Assembly (NCBI GenBank): GCA_017416805.1
Contig: JAFQBB010000010.1
Location: 1 to 58,004 of the forward strand
Direction: 5' to 3'
Length of the DNA stretch: 58,004 nt
Source: Bacteroidaceae bacterium
Lineage (GTDB): Bacteria > Bacteroidota > Bacteroidia > Bacteroidales > Bacteroidaceae
The translations under genes and the position numbers were made by a program. How positions within the stretch are numbered: position 1 is the first letter of the stretch; every line of letters begins with the position of its first letter. This document shows positions 39,118 through 47,306 of this stretch, in pieces. A model generated the notes under the pieces. The model saw only the letters and a program-made list of their open reading frames with translations, did not search any database and was not told the origin of the DNA.

Positions 39118-39627
39118 CTATTCCACCACTTCGCCAAACTCTTCGATGTGTTCGTCCACATACGAAGCCAGAGTAGCCGTGACAAACTCCTCCATTTCCA
39201 TAAATTCCTCCTCCAATTTGTCAAACTCCTCAAAATTCTCGTATGTGGCCATAAACTCCTCGTCTGTCTTCTCACGAGTCAGCTCAGCCTTATTCTCCTC
39301 GTACACCTTACGGGCACTGTACACCAACTTTGAGAACTCTCGCGCACCCATCAGGCGCATGGCCTTGGCAAAAGGATTCTCGAAGATGAAACTCCCATAA
39401 CCGTTGTATATCAATTGTACGAATCCACCCTCGTTCACCTCCCGACGGAAATAGTGATAGGCCAGCAGACTTATTTGGTACCCGTTGAGCCGGGCCATGG
39501 TTTCGGCCGTCAGCTCTCCACCAATAGCCTCCTCATAAGCATCAATGAACACCTGCAGGAATTCATCCATCCCCTCCATCGCCCCCTTGCGCAGAGCTTC
39601 GTCTTTAATCTGTATCATGTTTGCCAT
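39118..39627 (-). CDS. DUF4375 (DMP19-like) protein
   Basis: 169 residues, highly acidic, with GGFVQLIYNGYGSFIFENPFAKAMRLMGA, which matches the DMP19/DUF4375 family core (NGGFxQxxxN, G...). DMP19 of Neisseria mimics DNA and binds a transcription factor; whether this member does is unknown, though its acidity is compatible. The last 50 residues are very Glu-rich. No partner is next to it. Confidence 0.7.
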   Translation of the reverse strand: MANMIQIKDEALRKGAMEGMDEFLQVFIDAYEEAIGGELTAETMARLNGYQISLLAYHYFRREVNEGGFVQLIYNGYGSFIFENPFAKAMRLMGAREFSKLVYSARKVYEENKAELTREKTDEEFMATYENFEEFDKLEEEFMEMEEFVTATLASYVDEHIEEFGEVVE

Positions 39628-39834
39628 TCAAAGTTTGAAGTCCAAAGCGGAAGTCCTGTTTGCTCATTTTCGAACCTTAAATTCTGCACCTTGAACCAAA
39701 TTTAATTGTGCAAAGATACTTTTTCCCCATCATTTGTGCAACCTTTACATGACAAAAAGCCCTTAAAAAGCCCGAAAAATCAAATTTATGCAAAAAAGTG
39801 AGTGAAAGTTTACATTTTAAAAGAATAAAAACCG

Positions 39835-39842
39835 TACCTTTG
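39835..39842 (+). promoter_or_regulatory. -7 element for the Fe-S scaffold/GGGtGRT operon
   Basis: TACCTTTG fits TAnnTTTG; a TTTACA stretch lies about 23 bases upstream. Transcription would start near 39848, giving a leader of about 97 bases. Confidence 0.55.
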
Positions 39843-39944
39843 TGTCGCATTATGGGCTGAAGAACACCTCTCCCCGTAGGCAATCAATTGGTTTACAAAA
39901 CATTTATTTCATTAACTCATAATAATTAAAACAATTAAGAGATT

Positions 39945-40646
39945 ATGACTTATTCACACGAAGTAGAACACATGTGTGTTGTAAAGAAGGGCCCCAATCA
40001 CGGCCCGGCCCCCATTCCCGAAGAAGGTAAGTGGGTTCAGTCAAAAGAGATCAAAGACATCTCAGGTCTTACTCACGGTATTGGTTGGTGTGCTCCCCAG
40101 CAGGGTGCTTGCAAGCTGACGCTGAACGTGAAGGAAGGTATCATCCAGGAAGCCCTCGTTGAGACAATCGGTTGCTCAGGTATGACTCACTCTGCCGCTA
40201 TGGCTTCTGAGATTCTCCCCGGCAAGACATTGCTCGAGGCTCTGAATACCGACCTCGTTTGCGACGCCATCAACACCGCCATGCGCGAGTTGTTCTTGCA
40301 GATTGTTTACGGCCGTACCCAGTCAGCTTTCTCAGAAGGCGGTCTGATGATTGGTGCCGGTTTGGAAGACCTCGGTAAGGGTCTCCGCAGCCAGGTAGGT
40401 ACCCTCTATGGTACATTGGCTAAGGGTCCTCGTTACCTCGAGATGGCCGAAGGCTACATCAGCCGCGTGGCTCTCGACAAGGACGACCAGATCTGCGGTT
40501 ACGAATTTGTTCACCTGGGCAAATTCATGGATGAGATTAAGAAAGGCACCGATGCCAACGAGGCATTGAAGAAGGTAACCGGCACATACGGCCGCTTCAC
40601 CGAAGAGCAGGGTGCAGTTAAACACATTGACCCACGTCACGAATAA
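39945..40646 (+). CDS. Iron-sulfur cluster assembly scaffold-like protein (partner of GGGtGRT)
   Basis: 233 residues, cytoplasmic. It has a NifU/IscU-like flavour with conserved-looking cysteines at 11, 49, 56 and 77 in GWCAPQQGACKL and TIGCSGMTHSAAMAS. It is the first gene of a two-gene operon with GGGtGRT, a pairing I recall from many gut anaerobes. Function is not established; cluster or metal binding is inferred from the cysteines. Codon use suggests high expression. Confidence 0.75.
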   Translation: MTYSHEVEHMCVVKKGPNHGPAPIPEEGKWVQSKEIKDISGLTHGIGWCAPQQGACKLTLNVKEGIIQEALVETIGCSGMTHSAAMASEILPGKTLLEALNTDLVCDAINTAMRELFLQIVYGRTQSAFSEGGLMIGAGLEDLGKGLRSQVGTLYGTLAKGPRYLEMAEGYISRVALDKDDQICGYEFVHLGKFMDEIKKGTDANEALKKVTGTYGRFTEEQGAVKHIDPRHE

Positions 40647-40649
40647 TAT

Positions 40650-40659
40650 AAGGAGGAAA
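40650..40659 (+). promoter_or_regulatory. Canonical Shine-Dalgarno sequence before the GGGtGRT gene
   Basis: AAGGAGGAAAG lies 6-7 bases before the ATG at 40665, in the 18-base gap after the first gene. Bacteroidetes genes usually lack such strong anti-16S sites; this is the strongest I noticed in the window. Confidence 0.6.
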
Positions 40660-40664
40660 GAACT

Positions 40665-41675
40665 ATGATTAGAGAAGTAAAATTCGAGAGCCAAGACCGT
40701 CGTATCAAACAGATTCTTGCTGCATTGAACGAGTACGGCATCAATTCAATTGAAGAGGCCAACGAGATTTGCGACCAATATGGTCTTGATCCTTATTTGG
40801 CATGTGAAGAAACTCAGCCCATCTGCTTCGAGAACGCCAAATGGGCTTACGTGGTAGGTTGCGCCATCGCTATCAAGAAGGGTGTGAAGACAGCTGCCGA
40901 AGCTGCTGAAGCCATCGGTATCGGTCTTCAGGCATTCTGTATCCCCGGTTCAGTAGCCGACGACCGTAAGGTAGGTCTTGGCCACGGTAACCTCGCTGCT
41001 ATGCTCCTCCGTGAAGAGACCAAATGCTTTGCATTCTTGGCAGGTCACGAGTCATTCGCTGCTGCTGAAGGTGCCATCAAGATTGCTGCTAAGGCCGACA
41101 AGGTTCGTAAAGAGCCCCTGCGCGTAATCCTCAACGGACTCGGTAAGGATGCCGCTCAGATCATCGCCCGCATCAACGGCTTTACATACGTACAGACTCA
41201 GTTCGACTACTACACTGGCGAGTTGAAAGAGATCAAGCGTATCGCTTACTCTGACGGTCCTCGTGCCAAGGTAAACTGCTACGGTGCCGATGACGTTCGC
41301 GAAGGTGTAGCCATCATGTGGAAGGAAGGCGTTGACGTATCTATCACAGGTAACTCAACCAACCCCACCCGCTTCCAGCACCCCACAGCTGGTACTTACA
41401 AGAAGGAGCGCGTGCTCGCCGGCAAGCCCTACTTCTCAGTAGCATCAGGTGGTGGTACAGGCCGTACACTCCATCCCGATAACATGGCTGCTGGTCCCGC
41501 CTCTTACGGTATGACCGACACCATGGGCCGTATGCACTCAGACGCACAGTTCGCAGGTTCTTCATCAGTTCCCGCTCACGTGGAGATGATGGGCTTCCTC
41601 GGCATCGGTAACAACCCCATGGTAGGTTGCACCGTAGCTTGCGCCGTTGACGTGGCTCAGGCACTCAACAAGTAA
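40665..41675 (+). CDS. GGGtGRT protein
   Basis: 336 residues with the name-giving GGGTGRT at 262-268, followed by LHPDNMAAGPASYGMTDTMGRMHSDAQFAGSSS, a strikingly conserved-looking tail. Nine cysteines are spread along it (36, 47, 54, 66, 92, 121, 205, 322, 326), including a C-x3-C near the end. No membrane segments. The glycine loop could bind a phosphate or nucleotide. Function is unknown; constant pairing with the scaffold-like gene suggests a metallo-enzyme that needs a cluster. A terminator follows. Confidence 0.85.
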   Translation: MIREVKFESQDRRIKQILAALNEYGINSIEEANEICDQYGLDPYLACEETQPICFENAKWAYVVGCAIAIKKGVKTAAEAAEAIGIGLQAFCIPGSVADDRKVGLGHGNLAAMLLREETKCFAFLAGHESFAAAEGAIKIAAKADKVRKEPLRVILNGLGKDAAQIIARINGFTYVQTQFDYYTGELKEIKRIAYSDGPRAKVNCYGADDVREGVAIMWKEGVDVSITGNSTNPTRFQHPTAGTYKKERVLAGKPYFSVASGGGTGRTLHPDNMAAGPASYGMTDTMGRMHSDAQFAGSSSVPAHVEMMGFLGIGNNPMVGCTVACAVDVAQALNK

Positions 41676-41698
41676 TCAACTGATTACCTACTATAACA

Positions 41699-41731
41699 AA
41701 AACTCCCGTAACTATAAGTTGCGGGAGTTTA
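41699..41731 (+). terminator. Terminator of the GGGtGRT operon
   Basis: AAACTCCCGTAAC and GTTGCGGGAGTTT form a 13-bp stem (one G-U) with a short loop, followed by ATTATTTT. It sits 25 bases after the stop and also faces the convergent HU-like gene. Confidence 0.88.
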
Positions 41732-41763
41732 TTATTTTCTATACCTTACAAAAAAAAGGAAAC

Positions 41764-42375
41764 TCACTTCCCATACCACCCCTCACAAGGCATATAGATG
41801 GGATTGTGGGGTGTAGATACATTCTGAAGTTTTCCCTCTTCCAGCAACCGTCTGATGTGACGATAGGCTGTAGATGTACACAGATGGCATAAGTTTTGGA
41901 ATTGGATACGAGTGATGACTGGATTTGATGCAAAATGTTCGGCCAACTTCTCATCAATGCCCTCTTCACTTATCTGTGCCGAATGCGAACCGACAGACGC
42001 ACGCTCCATCTTGGCACGACGCATCTTCACCTTCAACTCTTCATCGACTCTGAACGTAATGTTCTTGAACATGACCGGCGCACGCTTCATGTCCTCCTTA
42101 TTGCATATCTTCTTAGAACATTGCAGGCTGACTCCCATATAGCCAATCCCCTCCAGATGCACCTTCCGACCGTAACTCAAATGTTGCGCCAGTTTGTCTG
42201 CCAACGAGACAAGCACCGCTTTCACATCTGCCCGTGTCAGCGTACAGGCTTCCTGTATCTCTTTGGCCAATTCGTCTGTAGATACGCCACCGACTGATAC
42301 CACACGTGGGTGGTACGTCTTGTCTCCCTCCCCTGTAGGGTTCGGAGTTTCAAAGAAATCATAAATTATTGCCAT
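41764..42375 (-). CDS. HU-like DNA-binding protein with C-terminal helix-turn-helix
   Basis: About 203 residues from MAIIYDFFETPNPTGEGDKTYHPRV at 42375; a longer frame from 42414 crosses the promoter and is rejected. Residues 1-125 match the Bacteroidetes HU/IHF-like family (DELAKEIQEACTLTRADVKAVLVSLADKLAQHLSYGRKVHLEGIG). The C-terminal part (about 135-200) looks like a winged helix-turn-helix (ITRIQFQNLCHLCTSTAYRHIRRLLEEGKL), an addition to the basic fold. It probably binds DNA as a nucleoid protein. A five-unit palindrome array lies directly upstream of its promoter and may be its own or another factor's binding site. Confidence 0.82.
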   Translation of the reverse strand: MAIIYDFFETPNPTGEGDKTYHPRVVSVGGVSTDELAKEIQEACTLTRADVKAVLVSLADKLAQHLSYGRKVHLEGIGYMGVSLQCSKKICNKEDMKRAPVMFKNITFRVDEELKVKMRRAKMERASVGSHSAQISEEGIDEKLAEHFASNPVITRIQFQNLCHLCTSTAYRHIRRLLEEGKLQNVSTPHNPIYMPCEGWYGK

Positions 42376-42400
42376 ATCAATTATAGTATGTTTATGCGTA

Positions 42401-42431
42401 CAAAGATACGACATTATTCATAAGAATGCAA
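42401..42431 (-). promoter_or_regulatory. Consensus promoter of the HU-like gene
   Basis: On the minus strand TTG (42431-42429), 20 bases, TATCTTTG (42408-42401). Transcription would start near 42394, 19 bases before the ATG. Array D begins 14 bases upstream of the -33 element. Confidence 0.72.
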
Positions 42432-42445
42432 GAGTTTATACCCCT

Positions 42446-42547
42446 TTCACAGATGTGAAGAGATTTCTTCACAACTGTCAAGAGATCTCTTCACGGATGT
42501 CAAGAGATGTCTTCACATCTGTGAAGAGATACTTTCACAGATGTGAA
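42446..42547. repeat. 22-bp-period palindrome array D (TTCACAnnTGTGAA core)
   Basis: Five units start at 42446, 42468, 42490, 42512 and 42534, exactly 22 bp apart. Units 1, 4 and 5 are TTCACA-GA/TC-TGTGAA; units 2 and 3 have substitutions (TTCACAACTGTCAA, TTCACGGATGTCAA). The 8-bp linkers mostly begin GAGAT. The CAATTTAGTTG flanks of arrays A and C are not seen. It lies immediately upstream of the HU-like promoter. Confidence 0.88.
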
Positions 42548-42627
42548 GAGGTTATTGAATATATACTTCAATGCTTATAAAAGATACAATGTATCTGATT
42601 CAACTTATACTTTTCGGTTATCATCCA

Positions 42628-44355
42628 CTACGGCATCACCACTTTATTTACGCGTTTCTTACCGTTATCAAGCATATCCACACGGATGAAAATGCCTTGC
42701 GATGGCGACTCGACACGCATGCCCTGCAGGTTGAAGTACTGGGTCTCTACAACGCGGCCGGTATAAACCTCTGTAATACCATCGGCCTTGCCGTTGATTG
42801 CAGGTACGTATGTACCGTCAGCCTTGGTGTAGGCTGGATAATATTCTTGAACAGCATCGATAGCATCTGCATTACCGGCTATCATAATATCTTGTACCAA
42901 ACTGTTCATATAGACTTCCAGATTGGTGTATATCTTCTCTGCATCAACAGTATAGAGTTTGCTGTCGTTCAAACTGGGGTTCAACCCATTGGCTGTTTCC
43001 CAATCATCGGGCATTCCATCCTTGTCTGTATCTGTCGGTTTGGTTTCTTTGTTAAGTACGGGCCATCCGCCTACATCATTTTGTGTGTCAATGATTCCGG
43101 GTTTTCCAGTTACACTTCCCGTATAGACAACTTCTCCTGTTTCGGCTTCCTGGGCATAACGTGCATCAACGGCATCTCTTCTGTATGAAGCACCTGCATA
43201 AGCCAATACTTTCTCGAAAGCTACGGTAGCACTATGGGTAGTCACTTCACCGGCATCTATAGGCTCTTCTATTTTGATGGGGATATTACCGGCTCCTTCG
43301 CCATAGTAGTTTTTAGAGTCGTTTACACACTTGACACCATTAACGGTAGGGAGACCGCTATCATAAACTACACCTTGCCAGTCGTAATTCTCAGCATTCT
43401 CGCCTGCGGCAGTAACATAGTTGCCATTGATGTAGTAGCGGCTGGTGTAGCCGGGGAATGGGTTGTCTCCACCATTACTGCTGTCCGACTTGGATATTTG
43501 GGTCACTCTCGTCTTGTTTGTTGTTGCCGGGCCCGCTTTGTAGTAATTGTTGACCATGTTGATGTATCCGCCTCCAGGACCTCCATAGCATCCGCCTGTG
43601 CCCCAATTGAACATGACGCAGTTGCGGAAGTCAACACGTTCGGCTTGAATGGTATTGGGGTATTTGGAAGTGTCATATCCACTCCAATCATATCTGGCTC
43701 CATTGAAGCGGGGGACACGGTTTTGCAAGTGTAGCAGGAAGTTGTGATGGAACGAAGCTTCCTTGCCTCCCCATATGCCGCCGTATCCATGTGCGCCCTT
43801 GTCGTGTCCGGCATTAGTCAGTGCTTCAGCTACGGTACACCATTGCATGGTGAATGTACGGTTATCATAGAACGATGCCACTTCGTCGATACTCCAACTG
43901 AATGAGCAGTGGTCGAGCATGATATTTTTTCTTTGACGTCCCCAAATGGCATCTGCCCCATCGTTGATGTTGACGGCATTGCCCCGTCGGAAACGGATGA
44001 AACGGATAATGACATTGTCGGCAGCTATCGTTACAGTATAGTTGGCCAAAGTAATTCCGTCACCCGGAGCTGTCTGTCCGGCTACGGTAACATCTCCCTT
44101 TGAAATCTTCAAGTCCGATGCCAGGTTGATAGTACCGCTTACATCAAAGACAATAGTTCGTTTCCCGCTTTTTCCTAATGCTTCGCGCAACGAACCTGTT
44201 CCTTTATCGTTAAGGTTTGTTACATGGTAAACGGTCCCTCCTCGTCCGCCAGTGATATATCTGGCAAACCCTTCTGCTCCAGGAAATGCCGGAGCCTGTG
44301 CAAATGTTGTACTTGCAAAGATTGTAGCTAACGCTGCGATTAGTTGTTTTTTCAT
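42628..44355 (-). CDS. Secreted pectate lyase (PL1-like) with C-terminal tail
   Basis: About 575 residues from MKKQLIAALATIFASTTFAQ at 44355, a clean signal peptide; the frame open from 44457 would cover the promoter. The body is a right-handed beta-helix lyase: GRGGTVYHVTNLNDKGTGSLREAL, VAGQTAPGDGITL, NVIIRFIRFRRG, IMLDHCSFSWSIDE. These cleave polygalacturonan by beta-elimination using calcium. DTDKDGMPDDWE near residue 430 is a calcium-binding repeat-like site. The tail YFNLQGMRVESPSQGIFIR is the Bacteroidetes C-terminal signature. Divergent from the GH53 gene. Confidence 0.87.
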   Translation of the reverse strand: MKKQLIAALATIFASTTFAQAPAFPGAEGFARYITGGRGGTVYHVTNLNDKGTGSLREALGKSGKRTIVFDVSGTINLASDLKISKGDVTVAGQTAPGDGITLANYTVTIAADNVIIRFIRFRRGNAVNINDGADAIWGRQRKNIMLDHCSFSWSIDEVASFYDNRTFTMQWCTVAEALTNAGHDKGAHGYGGIWGGKEASFHHNFLLHLQNRVPRFNGARYDWSGYDTSKYPNTIQAERVDFRNCVMFNWGTGGCYGGPGGGYINMVNNYYKAGPATTNKTRVTQISKSDSSNGGDNPFPGYTSRYYINGNYVTAAGENAENYDWQGVVYDSGLPTVNGVKCVNDSKNYYGEGAGNIPIKIEEPIDAGEVTTHSATVAFEKVLAYAGASYRRDAVDARYAQEAETGEVVYTGSVTGKPGIIDTQNDVGGWPVLNKETKPTDTDKDGMPDDWETANGLNPSLNDSKLYTVDAEKIYTNLEVYMNSLVQDIMIAGNADAIDAVQEYYPAYTKADGTYVPAINGKADGITEVYTGRVVETQYFNLQGMRVESPSQGIFIRVDMLDNGKKRVNKVVMP

Positions 44356-44390
44356 GTGATAATATTTTGTGATATATTTTATTTGGTTTG

Positions 44391-44398
44391 CAAATGTA
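44391..44398 (-). promoter_or_regulatory. -7 element of the PL1 gene
   Basis: Minus-strand TACATTTG fits the consensus; it places the start of transcription near 44384, about 29 bases before the ATG at 44355 and excludes the longer frame. Confidence 0.55.
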
Positions 44399-44476
44399 AT
44401 ACTTAATAAATAACAAATCACATAATATTCAAAAAAAATAACTATTTTTGCTCGCAAATAATAAAATACGAAGTTG

Positions 44477-44484
44477 TAAATTTG
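44477..44484 (+). promoter_or_regulatory. -7 element of the GH53-GH43 operon
   Basis: TAAATTTG fits TAnnTTTG. Transcription would start near 44490, just before the ATG at 44509, arguing against the ATG at 44482. No good -33 element at standard spacing. Confidence 0.5.
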
Positions 44485-44508
44485 TTCAACGTTAAAATAT
44501 TCAGAACC

Positions 44509-45615
44509 ATGAAAAAGATAACTTTTTTATCGCTCATTCTCTTTCTTACAATGGGATGCGCAACACAAAATGGAACAATTGAAGATGATTTTATAAAAGG
44601 TGCCGACGTAGGTTTCCTTACCGGACAAGAGGCGCGTGGACAGAAGTTCTTCGATACGAAGGGCAACGAGCGCGAATGCCTGGAGCTGCTGAAGAACGAT
44701 TATCAGATTTCGGCCGTACGTCTTCGTGTGTGGGTCAATCCGCGTGGTGGCTCGTGCGGTAAGGAAGAAGTGCTTGCCATGGCCTTGCGTGCCAAGAAAT
44801 TGGGCATGGACGTGATGATTGACTTCCACTACAGCGACTGGTGGGCCGACCCAGCCAAGCAGCCTATCCCCAAGGCATGGATGGGACATTCGTATGAAGA
44901 GATGAAGCAAGACCTTCGCAACCACACCATCGAGGTGCTCACCCTCTTGAAAGAAAACGGTGTGGAGCCGCGTTGGGTGCAGGTGGGCAACGAGACGGCC
45001 AACGGTATGCTGTGGAATGTGAAGACCAACGAACGTGGCTGGGAGATAAAGGATGAAAAGGGCAACACCACTGTCACCTATTCGATGGGGCACATCGAGA
45101 CTCATCCCGAACAGTATGCCGGTTTTATTGGTGCGGGGTACGATGCGGTGAAGGAGATCTTCCCCAATGCCATCGTCATTGTCCATCTGGATCGCGGACA
45201 TCTGCCCGAACTCTATGACCACAACTTGGGCATCGTGCTCAAGCATGGTGGCAAGTTCGACATGATAGGCATGTCGCTTTACCCCTATTGGGCCATGCAA
45301 AGCGACTCTACGTTGCAAGCCGACCAGATAATAACCGATTGCATGGCCAACATCCGCCGCGTGAGCGAAAAGTTCGGGTGTGACGTGATGATTGTAGAGA
45401 CAGGCTTCGAGGTTGATGAACGTAATCCCGAAGTGATGGAGGAAGGCCGTCGCCAACTTGCCCGCGTCATCCGCGAAGCACGCACCGAGACGAACGGACG
45501 TTGCCGTGGTGTATTTTATTGGGAGCCCCAATGTAATCCCCGGCAATACAAACTTGGAGCTTTCGATAGCAAAGGTACTCCCACCGTTATTATGGACGGA
45601 TTTATTGAAAAATAA
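44509..45615 (+). CDS. GH53 endo-beta-1,4-galactanase lipoprotein
   Basis: About 368 residues starting at 44509 with a lipoprotein signal (LILFLTMGC, cysteine near 15), so it is anchored in the membrane, probably on the outer surface. GH53 motifs: GADVGFLTGQE, LRVWVNP, IDFHYSDWWADPAKQ, the acid/base Glu in VGNETANGMLW and the nucleophile Glu in MIVETGFEV. Degrades beta-1,4-galactan side chains of rhamnogalacturonan I. Its stop is eight bases before the GH43 start, making an operon. Confidence 0.93.
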   Translation: MKKITFLSLILFLTMGCATQNGTIEDDFIKGADVGFLTGQEARGQKFFDTKGNERECLELLKNDYQISAVRLRVWVNPRGGSCGKEEVLAMALRAKKLGMDVMIDFHYSDWWADPAKQPIPKAWMGHSYEEMKQDLRNHTIEVLTLLKENGVEPRWVQVGNETANGMLWNVKTNERGWEIKDEKGNTTVTYSMGHIETHPEQYAGFIGAGYDAVKEIFPNAIVIVHLDRGHLPELYDHNLGIVLKHGGKFDMIGMSLYPYWAMQSDSTLQADQIITDCMANIRRVSEKFGCDVMIVETGFEVDERNPEVMEEGRRQLARVIREARTETNGRCRGVFYWEPQCNPRQYKLGAFDSKGTPTVIMDGFIEK

Positions 45616-45622
45616 GTAGAAT

Positions 45623-47305
45623 ATGAAAAAGACCTTATCAACTATATTATTAAGTATTGCCTTCTCTCCCACCCTGATGGCACAGGGCGAAGCAAAGATT
45701 GTAACCGCATGGGGCGACCAGGGGAATGGTACTTATGTGAACCCCATCCTGAATGCCGACTACTCCGACCCTGACGCTATCCGCGTTGGCGACAAATATT
45801 ATATGGTGGCATCGGACTTCCATTTCATGGGTATGCAAGTGTTGGAATCGACCGACCTGGTGAACTGGACACTGATTGCCCAACTCTATGAGCGCCTTGA
45901 TTTTCCCAAGTGGGATACGAACGAACGCTATGCCGGAGGCTCGTGGGCGCCGGCCATCCGCTACCACGACGGAAAGTTTTGGGTATTCTTCTGTACCCCT
46001 CACGAAGGGCTCTTCATGACACAAGCCACCGACCCTCGCGGCCCGTGGACACCTCTTCACCTTGTCGAGAAGGTGGAGAAATGGGAAGACCCCTGCCCCT
46101 TCTGGGATGAGGACGGACAGGCCTATCTCGGACGGAGCAAGCATGGGGCAGGCCCTATCATCATCCACAAGATGTCGCCCGATGGAAAGCGCCTGCTCGA
46201 CGAAGGACGCACGGTTTACACTGGCCCCGTGGCCGAAGGGACGAAGATTCACAAGCGAGACGGTTATTACTATCTCTCCATCCCCGAAGGTGGTGTGGAG
46301 AGCGGTTGGCAGACGGTGCTCCGTTCACGTAACATCTATGGCCCCTACGAAAAGAAAGTGGTGCTTGAGCAGGGTATGACCAACGTTAACGGCCCTCACC
46401 AAGGGGCGATGGTAGATACACCTGACGGTGAATGGTGGTTCCTCCACTTCCAACAATTCAACCCCATCGGACGTGTGGTGCATCTGCAACCCATGCATTG
46501 GCGCGACGGATGGCCCGTGATAGGTGTTGACCAGGATATGAATGGCATTGGCGAACCTGTGCCCGCTTGGCGGATGCCCGGATGGAAACTGGCAAAAAGT
46601 GAGACAGCTACGAGTGATGAGCTACAAGCTACGAGTGAAAGTGTTACGAGTAAAGTGTTACCCGCTACCAGCGATGAGTTCAACGCCCCTGACCTTGGCC
46701 TCCAATGGCAATTCAACCACAATCCTGTGGACGAGGCTTGGTCGCTCACCGAACGTAAGGGACATCTGACCCTTCATGCTTTGCCCAGCGAGTCGTTCAA
46801 GAAGGCACGCAATACCCTCACCCAAAAGTCGATGGGCTACACCGGTGAGTTTACCATCAAACTGAATGTTTCGGCTTTGAAGGATGGCGACCATGTCGGC
46901 CTTGCTTGTATGGGTAGGACAAACCATCAGGTGGGCATAAAAAAAGAGAATGGCAAACTTTATCTCTATGTCGGAGAGGATGAAGCCACGGCCAGCGACA
47001 AGTTCAGGAAAGTTACAAGTAATGAGCTACGAGCTACAAGTGAAGAGCTACAAGCTACACAAAACTCGTCACTTATCACCAAGACCACTATCTACCTGCG
47101 CCTCCATCTCGACGGCCTCCGCAATGTCTATAGTTTCTCCTATTCCTATACAGATAATGATAAATTATTCACCCCCATCGGTGAACCATTCCCCATGCGC
47201 TTTGGCCATTGGAAAGGTGTGCGCCCCGCTCTCTTCTGCTACACCACAGGAAGCGAAGGTGGTAAAGCCATGTTCGATTGGGCACGGTATAGGATAAAGG
47301 ATTAA
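45623..47305 (+). CDS. Secreted GH43 beta-xylosidase/arabinofuranosidase with C-terminal beta-sandwich and two low-complexity inserts
   Basis: 560 residues, signal peptide ending near LMAQG. The five-bladed propeller carries Asp in ADYSDPDAIR, Asp in WEDPCPFWDEDG and Glu in GPVAEGTKIHK as catalytic triad. The C-terminal part (about 355-560) is a concanavalin-like beta-sandwich as in GH43 subfamilies acting on arabinose- or xylose-containing side chains. Two Thr/Ser/Glu-rich inserts (about residues 325-353 and 463-478) contain ATSDELQATSE-type repeats encoded by a CTACGAGTGATGAG-like DNA word that also occurs between genes. Operonic with GH53. Confidence 0.88.
   Translation: MKKTLSTILLSIAFSPTLMAQGEAKIVTAWGDQGNGTYVNPILNADYSDPDAIRVGDKYYMVASDFHFMGMQVLESTDLVNWTLIAQLYERLDFPKWDTNERYAGGSWAPAIRYHDGKFWVFFCTPHEGLFMTQATDPRGPWTPLHLVEKVEKWEDPCPFWDEDGQAYLGRSKHGAGPIIIHKMSPDGKRLLDEGRTVYTGPVAEGTKIHKRDGYYYLSIPEGGVESGWQTVLRSRNIYGPYEKKVVLEQGMTNVNGPHQGAMVDTPDGEWWFLHFQQFNPIGRVVHLQPMHWRDGWPVIGVDQDMNGIGEPVPAWRMPGWKLAKSETATSDELQATSESVTSKVLPATSDEFNAPDLGLQWQFNHNPVDEAWSLTERKGHLTLHALPSESFKKARNTLTQKSMGYTGEFTIKLNVSALKDGDHVGLACMGRTNHQVGIKKENGKLYLYVGEDEATASDKFRKVTSNELRATSEELQATQNSSLITKTTIYLRLHLDGLRNVYSFSYSYTDNDKLFTPIGEPFPMRFGHWKGVRPALFCYTTGSEGGKAMFDWARYRIKD
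46594..46683 (+). repeat. In-frame word repeat, insert 1 in the GH43 gene
   Basis: Several copies of GCTACGAGTGATGAG / GCTACAAGCTACGAGTGA-like words lie in frame between the catalytic domain and the C-terminal module. The encoded segment reads SETATSDELQATSESV. The DNA word matches the intergenic repeat at 57158-57219. Confidence 0.75.
47009..47060 (+). repeat. In-frame word repeat, insert 2 in the GH43 gene
   Basis: AGTTACAAGTAATGAGC followed by TACGAGCTACAAGTGAAGAG and CTACAAGCTACAC encode VTSNELRATSEELQATQ inside the C-terminal beta-sandwich. Same word family as insert 1. Confidence 0.75.
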
Positions 47306-47306
47306 G

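Noticed and set aside
42446-42547. CRP/FNR-type sites (TGTGA-N6-TCACA)
   Set aside because: Between adjacent units the half sites are 10 bases apart, not 6, and within a unit they are in the inverse order with 2 bases between them.
44527-45672. 381-codon open frame on the minus strand
   Set aside because: Antisense to the GH53 galactanase with its catalytic motifs; His/Val-rich composition is typical of a shadow frame.
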